Counted from the stretch's first letter, positions 46,446 to 57,796 are shown. The stretch: DNA of 64,000 nucleotides from Isoetes taiwanensis (GCA_021234155.1 JAJEKV010000148.1:766616-830615); one strand, 5' to 3'. Translations and numbers: made by a program. Notes: a model not told the origin generated them from the sequence alone.

Positions 46446-47339
46446 GTGACAAATGCGCACCGGTTTACCTCAAAGTTCTTAGTGTTCAGGTGGCTTCATG
46501 GTGTTAGACCATGCAAATGCTCGCAAAGCATGTCCTTACTTCATTGTTTGTCAAGCCATCTTGATATATCACGGCAAGCGGATTTGCAGCAAAAAAACTC
46601 AAACTCGGACCTCACCTCCTTCACATAAACCTTTCCTTTCACCAATGGAGTCTTCCGTGACTTGCAAAAGCTGAAGTCACGAAACATCAGACTTCTTCAG
46701 CATTTTCGGCAACAGACTAGAGTTGTTGAGATCCCTGTACTTTGCAAAACTCAAACTCTGTCCTGGCAAAAGAAGCTGCAAAGAAAAAAAAATCACAAAT
46801 TCAATAGAATGCAAGCGAAACAAACAACCCAATTGGCCATTTTGGAAAAAAAAAAACTTACTCCCTCGGATCACCCTAAATTAAGTGTGCCATGTCCGAT
46901 ACAACAAACTTGAAGCCTGAAATCAAAGAGAAGTTCAAATGAAAAGAAATCAAAAAGCAAAACGAAGGAACTCCGATCGCGTGTAAAACCACCCTTGGTG
47001 ATGGATAGCGCCTACCCCCCAGGCCCTTCATGACCGCCCTTCCCGAAAAATTTGAAGTCGCTTTTCTTCATCTAAATCTGATGCTGATTGATCCATTTAG
47101 AATCGTGTTGTCTGGAGAATTGTGTTTGTTGTTGTACGAAACCGTGCTGTACAAAGAAAATTCTGTTCGGGGTACAACACCGGATCATGCTTCCCACCAT
47201 AGCCAAATCCTATTAACTCTCCACGCCATCTCACAACAACCCCGCCAAATTGATTCTGTACCGAATTTGATTTTGCGGGTAGCCATGTCATCGATCGAAG
47301 CAATTTGCTAAAAGGGATCATCGCCTCGTTTCCGCTCAA
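46446..47339. other. Unassigned Helitron interior
   Basis: Short minus-strand frames (for example 46480-46680 and 47097-47357) may extend the captured gene, but no family motif is visible. Confidence 0.25.
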
Positions 47340-47750
47340 AAACAATGGGATAAGCATAAAGCGGCGTCGGGCCGAATGCTGGCCACTATGTCAACAGACG
47401 AAGGAATAAATGGCAAAAGAAAGGCGTTTCGCGAACAGGCAAAGTGAGAAAGATCAGGAAGGAAACGCATCGATCGAAATCCGGCGAAGGCGCTCAAAGG
47501 ATCGGTCGGGCAACATCGCTCGATCCATCGCGATCAACGCCGAGAGAGACAAATCAGGCATTTCATAATCTTTGCGTCGATATCGGCGGGGATGTCGGAG
47601 GCATCAGGATCGGGCAATCGCGCAAACCAGCGCTCAACGCGGCAGATCAAAAATCGCGGCTTTGGCTTGCGGCGGCATCATTCCGGGCAAATTTTCCACC
47701 CGATCGAACGCGGCAGGCGGCTGCTTGCGCAAAACATCGGCGGGCAAGGG
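47340..47750. repeat. CpG-rich block before Helitron 3' end
   Basis: About 400 bp dense in CG dinucleotides (ATCGATCG, GCGGC, CGGCG, CATCGC), set in AT-rich DNA and followed by a polypurine tract and the terminal hairpin. It has the same order as at 11780-12793. The frames across it are compositional. Confidence 0.55.
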
Positions 47751-47912
47751 AGGGAAAAAGGAACCAGGTCAGGAGAAAAGGAAGGGGAAAATAGAAAATA
47801 AGAAAAGGTGGAATAATGGGAAATGTAAAAGGAAAATAAAAAGGGAAAATAGGAATCGAAATAGAAAAAATAGTAGATCGGAAAAAGGAAAAGGAAAAGG
47901 GAAAAGCAGTGG
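47751..47912 (+). repeat. Polypurine tract before Helitron 3' end
   Basis: GGAAAAGG-type A/G-rich plus strand, about 100 bp before the hairpin at 48011. Confidence 0.8.
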
Positions 47913-48037
47913 TATGGAAGTCACGAAATATGGTCCGAGATGGATTATCCAATTTAAAAATATGAATACATTTAACAATTGCTCGTGTCATTCATGTCAT
48001 TCTAGCGAATGCCCCAGCAACTGGGCACCTTAACTAG

Positions 48038-50567
48038 TTATATTATAAAATTTTGTTGTATAATTCAGATTCAACCACCTAGATCAGGCGGCTTAGATCT
48101 AGGATTGGCGTGGAGATTTTCTAGGTTTTGTCTTCCGTTGAGAAGGGGATGGGGCCAAGGATCGTGGTGACCATGGTTACAGGGCGGATGGGTGGTGGCG
48201 ACCATGTTCGCTATCACTTTTCTCCGCCGCTTTTAGGTCATCTATTCATCCTCGGCATTAAGGTGTTTTACGATGGATATTTTGGTCGATGGAATGGAGC
48301 AACCACAAAATGCGTGTCGAGATCTGCCTCGACTTTAAAATAGAGGTCGAATCTTCCTTTTCTCGACATGAATGAGGCTATTTGAAGCCGTTTGAAACTA
48401 GAGGTGCGGATATAATGAAAAGTCGATGTCTGAGATTTTGTTGTCAGAAATCTGTCTTGGCATACACGATTTGTCTGGTAATCCCTTTGCAAACAAGAAA
48501 TGATTCTATCACTAGGTTTCGATCCCTGATATGAAGGCAAGCAGGTCGATTTGATGCCAAGTAGGAGTTTTTTCTTTATACATGATATGGCTTGGCTTTT
48601 ATGCTAGATTGTGTGAACGTGACTAGCAATTTGGAAGCAATGGGTAGCTTCCAAATCATCACATAAACGTAGACTGGACAGGCTATCTTATATACGCTTT
48701 TGTTTCTTTTATGCAGTTAATTTTGCTGCTCAAATTTGAAGGAGCATGTCTGAAATCAACAATCAGCGTTTGAGGTATTTCCACAGCGAGCTTCTTCCTC
48801 TCTGATGGGCGTGCATTCTTCCCTTCTTTGGATTTGACAACACATGGGCATCGCTTTTTTTCTGGCTCCCTCTTTCCTTCTGGATTTGCCAAGCAAACGC
48901 AGTTTTGCTTGCATAATATCCTTGAAAATTTTGAAAGGTAAACACAGTTTTGCAGCTGCTAAATCTTCTTTTATTTTTTAAGTTTCAATTGCTGAGAATC
49001 CTTGAATACTCTCTCTCTATTGTAGAAGGACGACTTGATCATTCAATATTTCTTTTTAATCAGGATTGCAGATCTTCTACAGAAGTTGGGCAAAGCTTGT
49101 GTTTTTTCAGAAGGTAAGCGCTTCCATGCTTTGGTCGTAACAAAGACGTTCAATCAAGAAAGATGCTTCCATGCTTTGGTCGTAAGTCTGGAATGTTAAC
49201 AGAGGCTGCTGATCTTCTTAGATGGATGCCCACACATAATGTAGTGTCATGGAATACATTGTTTTCTGCATATGTACACTATGGATGTGGAATGAGACTC
49301 ATGGAATGTTATCCTTATGGCATATGCTCAGAATGGGCATGGAAAGGAGGCTCTTCAGCTTTTTAATTAAATGCGATGGAAAGGTATGAAGCCAGGACCG
49401 ATGACCTTTGTTACTGTTTTTGATGCATGCCAATGAAGACCACAACTAAAAGGTGCATACCCAGATTCTCGATGAAGGATTGGAAGTAGAAACAGGTTTT
49501 GACCAACTCTTTAATTGAAGTATATGGGAGATGTGGTGATATAGAAAATGCAAGTATTCTTTTTGTGAGAATGACTATGCATAACGTTGTTTCTTGGACC
49601 TCAATGGTGGCCATATATGCTTAGCATGGCCATGGTGAAAGGTCCTTAGATTGTTGAAAGAAATGCACCAAAGATTAGAACATTGCAAGAAGCAAAGATC
49701 GCCCACAAAATGAACAGGTTGTGCTAAAGCACATGCAAGAACTTATACAATCGTAAGTTGCCACTAAATGTTTAATATAAGGAGATCCTCTAAGATTCCT
49801 TTGGGTAGGTTTGGATCGTTTTTTATCGATGCATTGCCACATTAGGTTTGGCCTTTGTATTTTTCATGCTATTTTTGTACTTGGCATAATAGTTCCTTTA
49901 TTCTCAAATAGACCGGACTTTGATCCGGTTTATGCGGTTTTTGATTGATTAAGTCAAGGAATAATATGCTGGAAATGCAAGTGCAATATAATGCGGCATT
50001 TGTTGAACAACTTAACATGATTTTACAAAGGCTCCAAGTTCTGCCGAGGACTCTAACTATAAACTGCAGACTAAGTTATCAGGAAACCATCTGTATTTTG
50101 TTTATGCAAAAGGATATGCCCCTCCTTATTTGATTCCTTATTTGACTATTTTTGTTATAGGGAACAACATATTGCATTAAATTGTATTCAAGAGGTTCTC
50201 AAGAGTTCTTAAATTGTATTTAAGAGTTCTTCAAGAGGTTTTATTCTTAGATTCAATCAATATAAGTAGGATTTTCCATATCTTTATCATTCAATTTATT
50301 CAAAGTAGCAACCAATGATGATTTCTTAGTGCATGTACAATGGATTATTTAGGTGGTTCTAGATTTTTGCAATACTTACAAACTAATGAGTGTTAATTGC
50401 TCATTCGTTGGGTACAATGTTTCTTGAAGCAAGTTTGATATAAGATTGTCAAATTCACAAGTAGGTAACACATCAATACAAAGAACCCCTTACCCGGACA
50501 ACATTCATATACAAACACTCCATGTCCAAATACATGGAATGCCCACCGAAGGTGGGCAATTTCCTAG
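48038..50567 (+). mobile_element. Helitron carrying a PPR gene fragment (copy 2)
   Basis: Inverted copy of 25439-28142. The 3' end is hairpin GCCCACCGAAGGTGGGC (50541-50557), AATTTC and CTAG (50564-50567), then T. The 5' end reads TTATATTATAAAATTTTGTT, directly after the CTAG of the preceding Helitron; compared with copy 1 it lacks the TCC start. It is 2.5 kb against 2.7 kb, the difference including the single-copy state of the 155-bp segment. Confidence 0.85.
49064..49640 (+). pseudogene. Pentatricopeptide-repeat protein fragment (copy 2)
   Basis: After an acceptor (TTTTTAATCAG at 49063) the frame reads IADLLQKLGKACVFSEGKRF, the usual opening of a plant PLS-class PPR protein. Then come GMLTEAADLLRWMPTHNVV and SWNTLFSAYVHYG. 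After frameshifts MRWKGMKPG and MTFVTVFDAC follow, then SLIEVYGRCGDIENA and MHNVVSWTSMVAIYA. This covers about three repeats of an organellar RNA-binding protein. A 22-bp piece (GCTTCCATGCTTTGGTCGTAA) is duplicated at 49120 and 49163, breaking the frame. Captured fragment, not functional. Confidence 0.8.
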
Positions 50568-52217
50568 TTATTGTTAGAAGATGTGTATTGGTTTTGCTCT
50601 ATTGTTTTTTAGTTAAGGAAGCCTTAATATATATCCATGTCAAAGGTTGTGCTATGAATTTTACTGTCTGGTCTTTTTGTCAAAGGTCCATATTGCACAA
50701 TCAACATTACATCATAATTTATGTATTGTAGTCTTGTATGTCATATCCAGTCTCCACATTCACAGTCACCAAAAAATAGAAGCTACCAATGGCCGATACA
50801 AAAACATTCATGCGTTATGTGAACATTCATGCTTTATTTGTGAATTCTAAGACTTTAAGTTTTGTGATTGCATTCTTACTATAATGGTTTTGTGATTGCA
50901 TTCTTACTGTGATGGAATGTTAGCAGCTCAAATAGGAGGAAACCTGTCAAGCTTTCATTTAAAAACTGAAAAAAATTACAAAGGTGCAAAGATTAACAAT
51001 CCATCTGGATCGAACGCATCGAATGCTTTTGCTGGTAATTTACATACAACTATAAAATATATGAAGTCAATGACACACCACTTACCCACCTTGGTAGATC
51101 TTGTAAAAGTGTATCAATTTGTAATAGCTTTATTCCGGTGAATTAAGCCATACGCCAATTTCAAACTATCTGGATCCAAGAGCAAGCTGTAATTTTTGTA
51201 TTGCTTCCTGGCAAAGGTCCAGGCTCATGAACTATTTTGCCACCAAGTGGGCGAACACCTTCAGCTACATCATCTGTTTTAATTGTGATCCACAAATTTT
51301 ATACGTCTAAATTGTTTATGGTAGCATGCTGGATCACACCCTCCTATCAATTATAAAGAGTTAAAGCAATACCCTGCAGGTTGGCATGTGAGACTTGTGC
51401 TGCAAAGACTTCCTTTAAAAAACGCTTCTCTATTTTTGCAACCACTTACCTGGTCAGAGATCAAGACTTTAGAGATAGCCTTTGACATGTTTGATACACT
51501 TGAATGAGCCAGATCACCAAGAAACAGTCGTTATTTAGCAAAGAACATTAGAGGTAATTTGAGATCTCCTTTTGTCCCCATAAGAATCCTCCAATAGAAT
51601 GAGTACTCTATATCAAACTGCAATTAATGCAAAGATAACAATTCATTGTCAAGCCGCTTTTCCCTATAACTTTTGATCTACTCATGAAAATGCTTGCCAG
51701 CTTTGTTGCATTAGATGCAATGAAAAAGATCTTTCAAATGATATATGGTTATGTATTTCAATACAAGCTATATGTGTTAACCTTAAAAAATATGGTTTTT
51801 TGCTCTTTTCTTATATATTTACATCCCAAAAGACATAACAATGGGTTGTCATTAGAAAGATCTTGAGGAGACGAATCCATTGCCACAAATAGTGTTCAAA
51901 TCGGAGTTTTTGATCAAAAGTTATAGTAGAAAAATGACACTGCAAAAGTTAGTTAAACTGCATTAATTACCGGCCAAAGCCATATAATACTGGAATAAAA
52001 TACACTGGAGCTCTTCTCTTATTGGATAGTTTAAAAAGCTGACGTGGCTTTTTAAGCATCCCTTAATGGGACAAAATGAGATCTCAAATTACCTCTAATG
52101 ACCAATTCTTGAGCATGAACTGCAAAATCATAGAGAAGATTGTAAAAAGCTTAAAGTTAGCTTAACAAAGCAAAAATTGAAGATGCTTCTTCTCTTTGTC
52201 ACATTTGTTATTATTGT
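50568..52217. other. Unassigned region
   Basis: AT-rich. One exon-like plus-strand stretch at about 50928-51033 (AAQIGGNLSSFHLKTEKNY), ending at a GTAATT donor, has no recognised family. Confidence 0.3.
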
Positions 52218-52415
52218 TTAGTCCATCATGTCCATTCTCTTAAAGTAGTAATTGCTTTTGTAATGGTCTGCTTTATCCATGATCTGTGATGGCACTTTTT
52301 CCACTTTTCTTCCAAATGTAAACGGTCTGCCTGCATACTCTGCATCCCCTTGTATCCTCTCCTTCATTTTCCACTTCACCTTTGTATTGAGTGCATGCAA
52401 ATTTGAAACTGCCTT
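52218..52415 (-). pseudogene. Terminal-exon-like frame, unrecognised
   Basis: On the minus strand, after an acceptor (TTTAATGCAG) 65 codons are open to a stop at 52218. They include VKWKMKERIQGDAEYAGRPF, VEKVPSQIMDKADHYKSNYY and a C-terminal FKRMDMMD. The composition and splice site look like a real last exon of a soluble protein. No upstream exon with matching phase could be established. Confidence 0.4.
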
Positions 52416-52898
52416 CTGCATTAAAGAGCACGTAGAAGTTACAGCATGTGATGTAAATAGGAAATGCTAAATCCGACGGCGTCTGGTCACCTATGCTTCA
52501 GGTTCACCTATGTTGAGCATTACATCTCAGTATTTATAACAAAGCTCAACATTTTAATGAGACTAATGCAAATTTGCATTGACTTGTAATTTAAAGAAAT
52601 ACCTGCTTTTAGGGAGCATTGCAACAGAAGCATCCTATGCGACTTTCAAAGTTGTCCTCATTGCATCCTGATCTGAGCCAAAGATCACCAATATTTAGAA
52701 GTGGCTTACCAAAAACTATAACTGTAAATAAGCATACAGTACACTGAGACATGCTATTGTGTTTCATTTGGTAAGGCCTCTAAATTCATAGATCGCAATA
52801 TACTGGTTGTCAAGACTTAATAACAGGTCTACTTTATATAACCGCTTAGATCCAACAAAAGCAACAGAATAAAAAGCAACGATGAATATAAAACTCCA

Positions 52899-53540
52899 CC
52901 AAACTCCACCATATTCTCCGATGAGAAATATCACGAGAATGTTATTTCCACATTTTTCAGCACAGCTATGGTGAGCGTGGGCTACGTGCCCAACTCCCCT
53001 ACCACCCCTGCCGAGGAGGAAGCCAAAGGCTTCGACTCGTTTTTGAGAGAGCTTACCAACTATGGTGCCTATTTGTCCCTTGAGAAATCTCAACGTGATT
53101 CCTATGAGCACAGCTCCATCGACTGCAAGCCTCTCCTCAACGCAATTTGTGGTTTCATTGAATCTGTTGAGTCCATAATGGGTGCATCAAATGCCAAGGA
53201 AGTGGCTACAGAAATTACAAATATGATCACATCTGCAATCGAGACACTGGGCTCGTCATCCTCAGAAAAGGTGGCCAAGACTCTGTACAGTGTGTATCGA
53301 ATCAATGGAGATGCCGTCGGTAAACCTTGTCCAGTGGCAACTGTATTTTGGAGCAGCGTTAACATGGAGACGCACACTAGCGGCAAATCAATTGTGCAAA
53401 AGCAGAAGGTTGAGATGATGAGCTACAGCTATATGATCTTGAGTCCAATTGTAGTCGCCAATGCAGATGCACTAGCAGCTGCTAGCGACGTATCTGTGTC
53501 CAAGTTTGTTGATGCTATCAATGCCAACGTGCCTTCTTGA
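52899..53540 (+). pseudogene. 282-aa family, 5'-truncated but open copy
   Basis: Homology with the intact gene starts abruptly at about 52899 (CCACCATATTCTCCGATGAG), equivalent to about residue 73, and stays open to the stop at 53540. From the methionine at 52968 the 190 residues differ from the intact protein at five positions by my reading (for example GKPCP against GKPYP, AICGF against AISGF). The N-terminal leader, promoter region and downstream AATAAA are missing; the last is lost by a deletion of about 90 bp after GATGCATAAA. The near-identity indicates a recent duplication. An internal methionine could in principle start a shorter protein, but nothing here supports expression. Confidence 0.8.
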
Positions 53541-54300
53541 GGACTTTTCTCTGTTTTCTATGTCCTAGTCATCACCCACTGGTCATCGATGATGTCAGTC
53601 CTAGTCATCGAGTCTCTAATATTATGGTCCTAACAGTGTAGGCATCAGTCCGATGCATAAAAAGCGTTGTTGGGCTATAATACTGGCATTTGTTTGTTGG
53701 GCTATAATACGGGCATTTGTTGGGTGGTGTTAAGGGTTGAACAACAAATATCAACAAATATAGATTCCAAATTTTGATGTTACCTTATATGGTCAAGATG
53801 GCGGTTAGTTGCTTCTACTCCGCAAAATATGCACATCGTATACACATGTTGTACATGCATTGTATCCTTGAGATAACTTCACTGGGAATATATTATAAAC
53901 ATCAGAGCTTCTTCGTTATACAGAAATCTATAGGCAAATTTGGAGATATGCCATTATACTATATAATTATATCACCCATTTCCAGGCCATTATCAGCCAC
54001 TACATTGCTTTATACAAAATTGAATGCAACCAATCCAGCTTGTCCAGCAAACTATAAGATGCCTGCACCTCTCTTTCGACAAACCACAGATGTCTGAATC
54101 TGTGCCAACCAGCTCTCATCTCTGAGCCGGAAACAAAAAAATACAGTGGAGTAAAATAAATATGAGGAGCCGCGTTTGTTGCAATAGGGCCAAGATGCCA
54201 AGGACAGAATACTCTTCACTTCTTCCATCTCTTTTTTTTTTTCTCATGTGTCTTCTTAAAGCCGACTCTTCTTCGAGTATAATCTTGTCTTTTCTTCTAG
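53541..54300. other. Duplicated 3' flank of the 282-aa gene, then unassigned DNA
   Basis: 53541-53825 matches the 3' flanks at 22386-22695 and 57797-58115, including two GTTGGGCTATAATAC units (and the uninterrupted ATAGATTCCAAATTTTGATG site). The rest is AT-rich with no gene recognised. Confidence 0.6.
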
Positions 54301-54370
54301 GTTTGAGGAGCAGAGGCTAGCACTGAAAAATGATTTCATCCCACATCTGACTTTCTGCTTAGAAGGCGAG
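54301..54370 (+). pseudogene. Isolated 70-bp exon-like segment
   Basis: TTCTTCTAG/GTTTGAGGAG and GGCGAG/GTATGTGG are good splice sites around an open frame reading FEEQRLALKNDFIPHLTFCL. No neighbouring exon or family identified. Possibly a captured exon in a minus-strand Helitron context. Confidence 0.35.
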
Positions 54371-54476
54371 GTATGTGGCCCCTTTTTCTCTAGGTTTTCT
54401 TTTTTACACTGTATGTATGTTCTTTACCTGGAATTTTCATAGTGTCTTTATTTTTGTAAATCTCAATATGAAAATA

Positions 54477-54512
54477 CTAGAAAAAGTCCCCAGTATTGCT
54501 GGCCTATAACGC
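54477..54512 (-). mobile_element. Helitron 3' terminus, minus strand
   Basis: On the minus strand CCAGCAATACTGG hairpin, GGACTTTTT and CTAG (54480-54477), then T. The 5' end was not found. Confidence 0.55.
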
Positions 54513-54643
54513 AGTTGCACATTTAATAATGCAGAGGGAGCCAGGTTTTAACATGAACATGCAATAAAGAATCGTGCAAAACACGTATACATGTTTTCAA
54601 TGCAAGTATAGAGTGTTGCTCTATGCCCAACAATGTATTTGGA

Positions 54644-54675
54644 CTAGTAGCGATGCCCAACGTTGCTGATCATAA
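54644..54675 (-). mobile_element. Helitron 3' terminus, minus strand (degenerate)
   Basis: On the minus strand a weakened hairpin (CAGCAACGTTGGGC) is followed by ATCGCTA and CTAG (54647-54644), then T. It is 167 bp from a second minus-strand end, which suggests one Helitron inserted near the end of another. Confidence 0.5.
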
Positions 54676-55090
54676 TTTGGGAACCTATAAATGTTGGGAA
54701 ATTGTGCATCTTCATAGAACAACTTCTTGGCCATTTGATCATTTTGCGAACATGTAGATTGCAAGTATCCATGTCCATGGGTTGTTGATATTATGCTAAA
54801 TCTCACATAGTCACTGACTAAATCTCATATAAACACTTTCTCTTGCTGCTTGTACATGAATGTGGATGTAATATGGCTATGGACGAGTTGTGAACAACAC
54901 CACCATGCTGAAGGCATTGCTTTTATTACGTTATTTAGTGTGACCTTAGGTGTGTTGCACTTTTATGTATAGCTACCTTAAAAGCACTTTGCACTTTTAA
55001 TTAGAACTACCTTCAAAATATTTGGATGTTGTTAACTACAAGCACAAATAAAATATGAAACCTGTGCTCATGACTTTTGCCAAATAAATA

Positions 55091-56211
55091 TGAATCATTG
55101 CAAACGATAAAAGACGGGATTTACTGGATTTTCTTGAATATATGTATTCCATGTGTGCCTACTCCACCAGGCACACTTGTTCAGGGCCTTGGTTGAACCG
55201 GTCCTCCTCTATGGGGCGTAGGTGGGGCCGTCCCTCACCACTTGGAACGATCTAGAGCAGTACGTAAGGCCTTCTTGCCCGGGCACCGGGAGTGAAGTCC
55301 ACGTCCCATATCGATCTTGCCCAGAGACGCTTCCTTCCATTACGAGGGTCGCTACCGAACGCCACATTATTTACTTCGCAAGGTGGTGGCTATGGATGAA
55401 GCCCTACCGCCAACCTTGGTTTGGGCAGCGCTAGTGGGCCCCGCCGAAATACTCAAAGCCTACCGGAAAGACAAGCAAGCCCGGAATATGGAATGTGTGT
55501 GCACAATACGATGTGGACCAAAGGTATACACCATTCTGGAACGCACCGCCTTTGAAGCAAGATTTGGATGCTTGCTTCATGGCCAAGCTTTGGGATGCGA
55601 GGTCCCCGCTACATGTCAAGGTGGCAAATTATCGACAAAGAAAGTTAATCCCATGCTCACGGGGACACCACTACCAGCACCCATCTACCCCCATGAAAAG
55701 CGCCAGGTGATTGCTTCCATTCCATTCAGTGCAAAACCCAATGTCCATTGAGACAGAGAGAGATGGATTCGGGAGTCGCGGAGGACGTAGGCCCGCCGTT
55801 GTCAACACCGCCCATTGAGATGAAAGTCACGCCTCCGTGCCCGTCTCGGCGCACAAAGATATCCTGCCTCTGATGTTCTGCTAGTTGTGCCCCATCGCCC
55901 TTGCATGAGCTACTTTCAAGCACGGCCTTGGGCTTTGTTGGGATCAGACCTGGAGGTAATGGATAATGGACTCGCCATGCCCTCGTCCGACATTAACCCT
56001 CACCGCATTCTTTGTGATTATGTATATAACTCGGCAAGATGTCAAAGATCCTTATTGCTACTAAGGTTTTTCCTCCTCGGGCAACCCTTCTTCTGGGGGT
56101 TTTAATCCCGTAGTAATACACCTCACCGCTCTCTCTTTGTACTTGGGTCCCATAGGCCAGTTGGTCTCCGTGGATGATAAAATCATATTCTATTCTATTC
56201 CAAACTTGTAT
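55091..56211 (+). mobile_element. LINE (non-LTR retrotransposon) remnant
   Basis: The plus strand encodes RALVEPVLLYGA and SLTTWNDLEQ near 55172-55265, the end of a LINE reverse transcriptase (the VEPVLLYG motif). Then come frames typical of the following region (ASFHYEGRYRTPHYLLRKVV, with a frameshift). The element is flanked by imperfect direct repeats, TCATGACTTTTGCCAAATAAATA (55068-55090, quoted here without change) and its counterpart at 56212-56234, consistent with an old target-site duplication. It is 5'-truncated and broken. Confidence 0.65.
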
Positions 56212-56234
56212 TCATGACTTTTGCCAATTAAATA

Positions 56235-57252
56235 ACATTTTTCTCCATGCAATAGAAATATGTCATACCCTAGGGTTGATAGCGATGTCAAGGTCTTCGA
56301 TGCCGAAGTTGTGTTCATATTGTCTTCTATCTTTGGTCTAAAATGCAGCCAGGCACTCTACAAATGCAAAGCTTGAAGGTCATATGTATAAAAGGGACAA
56401 AAGTAGAAAGGAATAGAATAGAATACAATAAAATAAAATAGAATAGATTTTTTAACATTCACAAAGACCAAGAGGATCGAAAGGGCTAAAGAAAGGTCGT
56501 AGATGAAAAAATAAAAAGGCAATGGCCATTTCTAGAAGGGTTACCCTTAAGAGATTAAACCATCGTTCATTTAGATTGGATTTATGTCTGTTCCAAAAGC
56601 ACGCCACCTTTGCATACCCTTTTCTCAATATAGTGTTGTGTTGTGTGACATGCTGTTTTGCATTGCTGCAAATGTTTGCATTGTAGTAGTGGGTGGTTTA
56701 ACATTTTCTTGTTTTAGTGAGAAGAATGTGGTGTTTGATTAGCATTTGTAGATAACAACACATCAATATACACAGAACACTTTTTACATTGTATTCACCT
56801 TGATATGAAGATTACATCATGGAGGGACTAGTCCTTTCTTTGTCAAATAACCCTCAAGATAGGGATCCATCTCCTTAGTCTCCATCTAGTTTGATGCTTT
56901 GACAACATCCGATAATCGCTTTTACCAAAAAGCTGCCACCATGATGGACATGAATAGTACTAGAAACCATCCGCTGAATAATCTTGTGGAGTATAAGTTG
57001 GTGGATTTAGAGCCCGACCTTGATTATAAAAGCACTTAAGAGCATCATCATCTACTATTATGATGTCTTCTTTTTTTGAATGCCAAGCTGATCCATCATA
57101 GTACCAAGATGTTTGACGAAGACCGGTTTGTCATCCCATCTTTTGATGTGGAAACTTTTATACACTTACTTTGGTCCCAAATCGCCACAAAGTCTCGATT
57201 CATGCCCGGTAACACCTTAAGTACCTCATCAACATTTCGCCCATTGAGGACC
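56235..57252. other. Unassigned region
   Basis: Contains an (AATAG)-type simple repeat at about 56410-56448 and AT-rich DNA. No gene that I can support. Confidence 0.35.
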
Positions 57253-57796
57253 GATGGCAACTCCCACCACCCTCGCCAGGAGGAAGCCAAAGGCTTCACT
57301 CATTTTTGAGAGAGCTTACCAACTATGGTGCCTACTTGTCCCTTTGAGAAATCTCAACGGATTCCTATGAGCACAAAACCCATCGACCGCAAAGCCTCTC
57401 CTCAACGCACTTTCGTTTCATTGAATCACTGAGTCCATAATGGGCATCAAATGCCAAGGAAGTGGCTACGTAAATTACAAATATGATCACATCCGGTAAT
57501 CGGTGACATCGGGCTGGCCATCCCCGTAAACGGGCTAAGACTGCATGCAGTGTATCTTAATCAATGGAGATGCCGTTGGTAAACCTTATCCGCTAAGCAA
57601 TCGTGATTCGAGTAGCTGCTAACATGGAAACGACACTAGCGTAAGTCAACCATGCGTAAGTAAGGTTGAGATGATGAGCTACAGCTATATGATCTTAAGT
57701 CCAATTGTGTGGGTTAATGCAGATGCATCTAGCACCTGCTAGCTTAATGACAGGTCCAAGTTTGTTGATTCTATCAACGCCAACGCCCCTTCTTGA
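57253..57796 (+). pseudogene. 282-aa family, heavily decayed 5'-truncated copy
   Basis: Nucleotide similarity to 21830-22385 is clear throughout (TTTTGAGAGAGCTTACCAAC, AAATGCCAAGGAAGTGGCTA, TGAGATGATGAGCTACAGCT and a CTTCTTGAGGACTT end). More than a dozen small indels destroy the frame. The 3' flank with AATAAA and the old Helitron end (57963) is kept, as downstream of the intact gene. Confidence 0.85.

Larger units (their letters stand above)
30645..48037 (+). mobile_element. Helitron split by an LTR retroelement
   Basis: The 5' end A/TCTTATATTATAAAGTTTTG is at 30645. The 3' end is hairpin GCCCCAGCAACTGGGC with one bulged C (48011-48025), ACCTTAA and CTAG (48034-48037), then T. Removing the LTR element (about 31254-42876) leaves about 5.8 kb with the same plan as the Helitron at 7205: a long polypurine tract after the 5' end, then a CpG-rich block and a second purine tract shortly before the 3' hairpin. 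The pairing of these two ends is inferred from this layout and from the purine tract continuing on both sides of the insertion; it is not proven. Confidence 0.6.

Noticed and set aside
47572-48033. 153-codon basic frame at Helitron 3' end
   Set aside because: Spans the CpG block, the purine tract and the terminal hairpin; not a protein.
55317-55751. 144-codon frame as an independent gene
   Set aside because: It belongs to the LINE remnant between target-duplication-like repeats and continues the reverse-transcriptase end in another frame.
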